DNA of 8,348 bases from NCBI GenBank assembly GCA_003694965.1, contig RFJG01000026.1, forward strand, positions 1 through 8,348, read 5' to 3'. Position 1 is the first letter of the stretch. Each line of letters begins with the position of its first letter. The stretch is from Methanobacteriota archaeon. Its GTDB lineage: Archaea > Micrarchaeota > Micrarchaeia > Anstonellales > J096. Shown here in pieces: positions 5,546-8,348 of the stretch. Below the pieces are notes generated by a model. The model was given only the letters and a program-made list of their open reading frames with translations, ran no database searches and had not been told where the DNA came from. Position numbers and translations under genes: made by a program.

Positions 5546-8348
5546 ATGCCACAAACAAAAAAAGAGAAGGGCAGCGAAAGTAAGGAAGAGAAACCACCGC
5601 CTAATAAGGCTTTCAGGAGGAAGCCGATGTTAGAGAGGGCCATGTCGCTGGCTCTTTCTACTGCCTTGGTTGCCAACCCTATATTTATAAATACTGCTAG
5701 AGGAAATAGTAGTATGGGTGGAAAGATTGCTGGTGGACAAACTGCAAACCCTATGGCTCAGAAAGCAGCTACAGAAATGAAAAATCTGAGGAAGAAGGTT
5801 GAGGAAGCCATTAATACTTTGTATTCAACTATCTTTGATGAGGAACGGACTTCTCAAACAACACAATATTTGCTAACTCCAACTAATTTGCAACAATTTT
5901 TGCACGTTTCAGATATATTAAGAAATGCTGGTGGAAGAAGCAGCGACAAGCTACTCCACACACTTGATTTACTAAATACCTTTTTAAGGAACCTTAATAA
6001 TATGTCTGAAAACTTGGAGTCGGCATATGTTTCTCTTAATTCTCCATTGTCAACAGAGTCCCTTACTGGAAACTTAGATCAAGTAAAGGAGCAAGTAGCT
6101 AACTTTAATACTAACTTAATTAATCTTGCCAGAGAGTTGAATAAGGAAGTAGATTCTTTTTTCAATAATCCTGCAATCCAGGGAAACGGAAAATTAGCGC
6201 AATACTCAACCCCCAATAAAATTGAGGAAATTAAGAGACAGTTGTTGACTAGAATGCTCGCAAAATACCTTCCTCCTAAAAGGGCGGAAATCCTGTCGGG
6301 CTTTCTCTTATTGTCAGTAGAGAGGGGAAAAAGAACGCAGGATCTCAAAGCATACATTAATGAAACCCTATCTGATGAAAATCTTAGCCCGGCAATTAAG
6401 ACTTACTTAGACGGCCTTAAGAAATATATAGATTCGCTACAACAGAAGCGTGACTTGTCTGAAGCTGATAAGGTGGAGAGAGCGACATCATATTTGACCA
6501 ATCTATTTTTTGAGGTCACGTTAAAAAAAGAATCTGAGTTAAAGACAGAATTCGTTAACTACATATCTTCTGACCCGCGTGTAGATGGGTCATACCTGGT
6601 TTTTTTCAACCAATTATCTGATAGTGCTCAGAATGCATTAATCTATACTTTTCTGCAGTACTTTGGCAAGGTTGGCCCTTTCAATGGTTCTAGGAAGAGA
6701 TTAAATGGGATCGGCAAGGAGGAATTCAAGAGGCTGCTTTCAGAACACCAAAATATTCTTTTTAAAATGCTTGAGTTGACAGAAGTAGTTAAGAACTTCC
6801 CCCCAGCTTTCCAAAGAAAAGCAATATTTTCATTATTCCTGCCCTTGATGGAGAATTACCAAACTAATTCAGTTAGGAAACAGGCATTAGTTGCCATAAA
6901 CTCTTATCTCCAATCTTATGTTGCGTTGCGTTCAGATTATTATGGTTGGAATTATCTTGACACTGTTGCTGCGAAAATTGCAGACACTCATTTTTCAGTT
7001 TTAGATTTAAAAAGGGAAGCCATAGCTAGCGACAACTATACACTTACCATAACAGTTCCGCAGAACAACCCAAACTACTTAACAATAAACATACCTCAGT
7101 TAGACATAACCTTTGAGGTGCCGAAATCTGTTTATGATACTGGCATTTTAAATGACATAAATAGCTTAATGCCCCCAGGATCAGTAAGAAATGCAAGACC
7201 CCCAACATTTTCAGAACTTGTAAAAAAGATTAGGGGACGGATGCTCACTGTCCAGATAACCCGGCCGGTACTGAATAGATTTATCCAAAAATTGTATCTT
7301 GATTATTCCAAGCTCATCCCAAAGGATTACCCGCTAGAAGGCCCCCTCAATTTAGTTACTAGCAATCTCTCTGTTACTGGATCAGCTGAAGTTACTGCTG
7401 GTCCAAAAACTACTACTGCATCAGGAGGAGGGGAAGTTTCTTATCAGAGGGAATCTCCTTCATCTTCGCTTCAAGGAACTTTTGGTGGTAAAGTTGCTCT
7501 AGAAACCCCTGCTTCGAACTCTTTAGTTGATACTACTTTAGATTACAAGGGCATAGCTCCAGATGGCCATAGATACCTATCTATCAGCAATAATTTACAC
7601 GTAAAAAAGAATACTCAGCCAGGAATATCTGCAACAAAAGAGATAAAAGCCTCCACTATGTGGAGGAGAATACTACCGAATAGCACGGAGGGTTTTGCAT
7701 ACATTGAAGTTCTAAATTACGAACGTTCTGATGAAAATGCAGTTCAAGAAGATACCACCAAAAAAGGCACTGCGATTAGGGTAAGGTATTATAAAAGGAC
7801 TGCAGAAGGTGATTATGTCCAGGCATCTTCTGTCATACTTCGTGGAGAGGAGACTAAAAAGTATCTTGATATGCTAAATAACTTTGGCATTAGAGTGCGT
7901 AGGTCCGAGCCTCACGATGTAGGAACTCTTAGGCTGGCAGGAGGAACACGCTCTGATACTTCTAAATTAAAAATAACAGATTTGGATGGGATGGTAGTAG
8001 GTGTCCAAACAGAAGGTGCCGTCAGTGCTTTGCTTTCTGGGGCAGCACAGGGAAGTGTAGGCTCTGGTGATGCGATGGGATTGATAGCTGCACAATACTC
8101 CCCTAGCAACGAGCTATTCCACAGGTGGACACTTGGCGGTGGCTACACAACTGACACCTCTCTTTATGTTGGGAGGCTTACTGGTTATTCAGATGTTGTT
8201 GAGAGTGCGGATGGTATTAATTCATTTAAATTAAGTGGAGACACATTGTCTTTCCAAGCAGTCTATTCAGATACTTTCAATATGAAAGCCTTCATAGACC
8301 TTAATCAACACATCTCAAAAAATGCAGAGAATGCATTATCGTTGGATA
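5546..8348 (+). CDS. Large unrecognised, probably exported protein, 5' part (3' end outside window)
   Basis: One frame is open from ATG 5546 to the window end: 934 codons with no stop. An in-frame TAA at 5507-5509 and no other ATG after it make this the longest possible start. I do not recognise the family. Residues 1-32 are highly charged (KAFRRKP), then about 33-48 are hydrophobic (SLALSTALVANPIFI), like a signal peptide or N-terminal anchor. Residues about 70-490 look helical, with coiled-coil-like stretches and short hydrophobic patches. From about 497 on the sequence is beta-rich, with Gly/Thr/Ser-rich strand-turn patterns (607-690, 740-770, 855-934). There is no cysteine in 934 residues and there are at least seven N-X-S/T sites, both consistent with an extracytoplasmic location. 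Ile ATT (about 14 of 46) and Arg AGA/CGN are more frequent than in ppsA. ATG 5714 is a possible second start. The gene function is unknown. Confidence 0.82.
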   Translation, partial: MPQTKKEKGSESKEEKPPPNKAFRRKPMLERAMSLALSTALVANPIFINTARGNSSMGGKIAGGQTANPMAQKAATEMKNLRKKVEEAINTLYSTIFDEERTSQTTQYLLTPTNLQQFLHVSDILRNAGGRSSDKLLHTLDLLNTFLRNLNNMSENLESAYVSLNSPLSTESLTGNLDQVKEQVANFNTNLINLARELNKEVDSFFNNPAIQGNGKLAQYSTPNKIEEIKRQLLTRMLAKYLPPKRAEILSGFLLLSVERGKRTQDLKAYINETLSDENLSPAIKTYLDGLKKYIDSLQQKRDLSEADKVERATSYLTNLFFEVTLKKESELKTEFVNYISSDPRVDGSYLVFFNQLSDSAQNALIYTFLQYFGKVGPFNGSRKRLNGIGKEEFKRLLSEHQNILFKMLELTEVVKNFPPAFQRKAIFSLFLPLMENYQTNSVRKQALVAINSYLQSYVALRSDYYGWNYLDTVAAKIADTHFSVLDLKREAIASDNYTLTITVPQNNPNYLTINIPQLDITFEVPKSVYDTGILNDINSLMPPGSVRNARPPTFSELVKKIRGRMLTVQITRPVLNRFIQKLYLDYSKLIPKDYPLEGPLNLVTSNLSVTGSAEVTAGPKTTTASGGGEVSYQRESPSSSLQGTFGGKVALETPASNSLVDTTLDYKGIAPDGHRYLSISNNLHVKKNTQPGISATKEIKASTMWRRILPNSTEGFAYIEVLNYERSDENAVQEDTTKKGTAIRVRYYKRTAEGDYVQASSVILRGEETKKYLDMLNNFGIRVRRSEPHDVGTLRLAGGTRSDTSKLKITDLDGMVVGVQTEGAVSALLSGAAQGSVGSGDAMGLIAAQYSPSNELFHRWTLGGGYTTDTSLYVGRLTGYSDVVESADGINSFKLSGDTLSFQAVYSDTFNMKAFIDLNQHISKNAENALSLD
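5684..5693 (+). promoter_or_regulatory. Internal TATA box candidate inside the long ORF
   Basis: TTTATAAATA is identical to the ppsA operon TATA box. Its core is centred about 26 bp before an in-frame ATG at 5714-5716 (Met57 of the long ORF). It would give a leaderless transcript for a form lacking the signal-like segment. It also encodes Ile-Phe-Ile-Asn-Thr, so it could be coincidence. Confidence 0.35.

Noticed and set aside
5467..5676. 70-residue N-terminal extension of the 135-aa minus-strand gene
   Set aside because: It would overlap the start and signal-like region of the long ORF, and the TATA box at 5488-5497 would lie inside it; the ATG at 5466 fits better.
6079..6357. 92-codon minus-strand frame
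   Set aside because: It lies wholly opposite the continuous 934-codon plus-strand frame, with no promoter or protein-like signal.
7912..8109. 65-codon minus-strand frame rich in Pro, Ala and Ser
   Set aside because: It is antisense to the long ORF, short, and shows no start context.
1..8348. Bacterial sigma-70 promoters and Rho-independent terminators
   Set aside because: No -35/-10 pairs at gene starts and no GC-rich hairpin followed by a T-run at gene ends; TATA boxes at about 25 bp explain the starts better.

Overview
The window looks archaeal. The tRNA gene does not encode its CCA end. TATA boxes (TTTATAAATA, TTATAAAA, TTTAAA) sit about 25 bp upstream of several start codons, which suggests leaderless transcripts. 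One internal operon gene has a GAGGTGAT ribosome site. Isoleucine is mostly ATA and arginine mostly AGG. The small, tightly packed genes with little central-metabolism context would suit a DPANN-type lineage such as Micrarchaeota, but that is inference and no marker here fixes the phylum.

Layout. Bases 1-444 (+) are the 3' part of a glutamate 5-kinase gene (proB) that ends after the kinase domain, with no PUA domain. It converges with tRNA-Ser(GCU) at 450-532 (-). Upstream of the tRNA on the same strand is a 303-aa membrane protein (568-1479, -) with two membrane helices, a bacterial-type PH (DUF304/bPH2) domain, a coiled coil and a very lysine-rich tail. A 185-bp divergent region (1480-1664) holds promoters for both directions and a striking A/T/C-only tract. 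Phosphoenolpyruvate synthase (ppsA, 1665-3983, +) and a MscS-type mechanosensitive channel (3988-5076, +) form a tight operon in which the ppsA stop codon lies inside the channel gene's ribosome site. A small unrecognised gene (5059-5466, -) overlaps the channel gene tail to tail by 18 bp.

From 5546 to the window end one reading frame stays open for 934 codons. It encodes an unrecognised, cysteine-free, probably exported protein with a signal-like N-terminus, a helical half and a beta-strand-rich half. It is cut by the window edge. Its codon use differs from that of ppsA and the channel gene (more ATT for Ile, more AGA and CGN for Arg). It also carries an internal TATA box ideally spaced to an in-frame ATG just after the signal-like segment. 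This gene is the most unusual object here.

The genes do not form one pathway: proline synthesis, a tRNA, gluconeogenic/glycolytic carbon flow, osmotic release, and a possible cell-surface protein lie side by side. No CRISPR array, insertion sequence, integrase or attachment site was seen.
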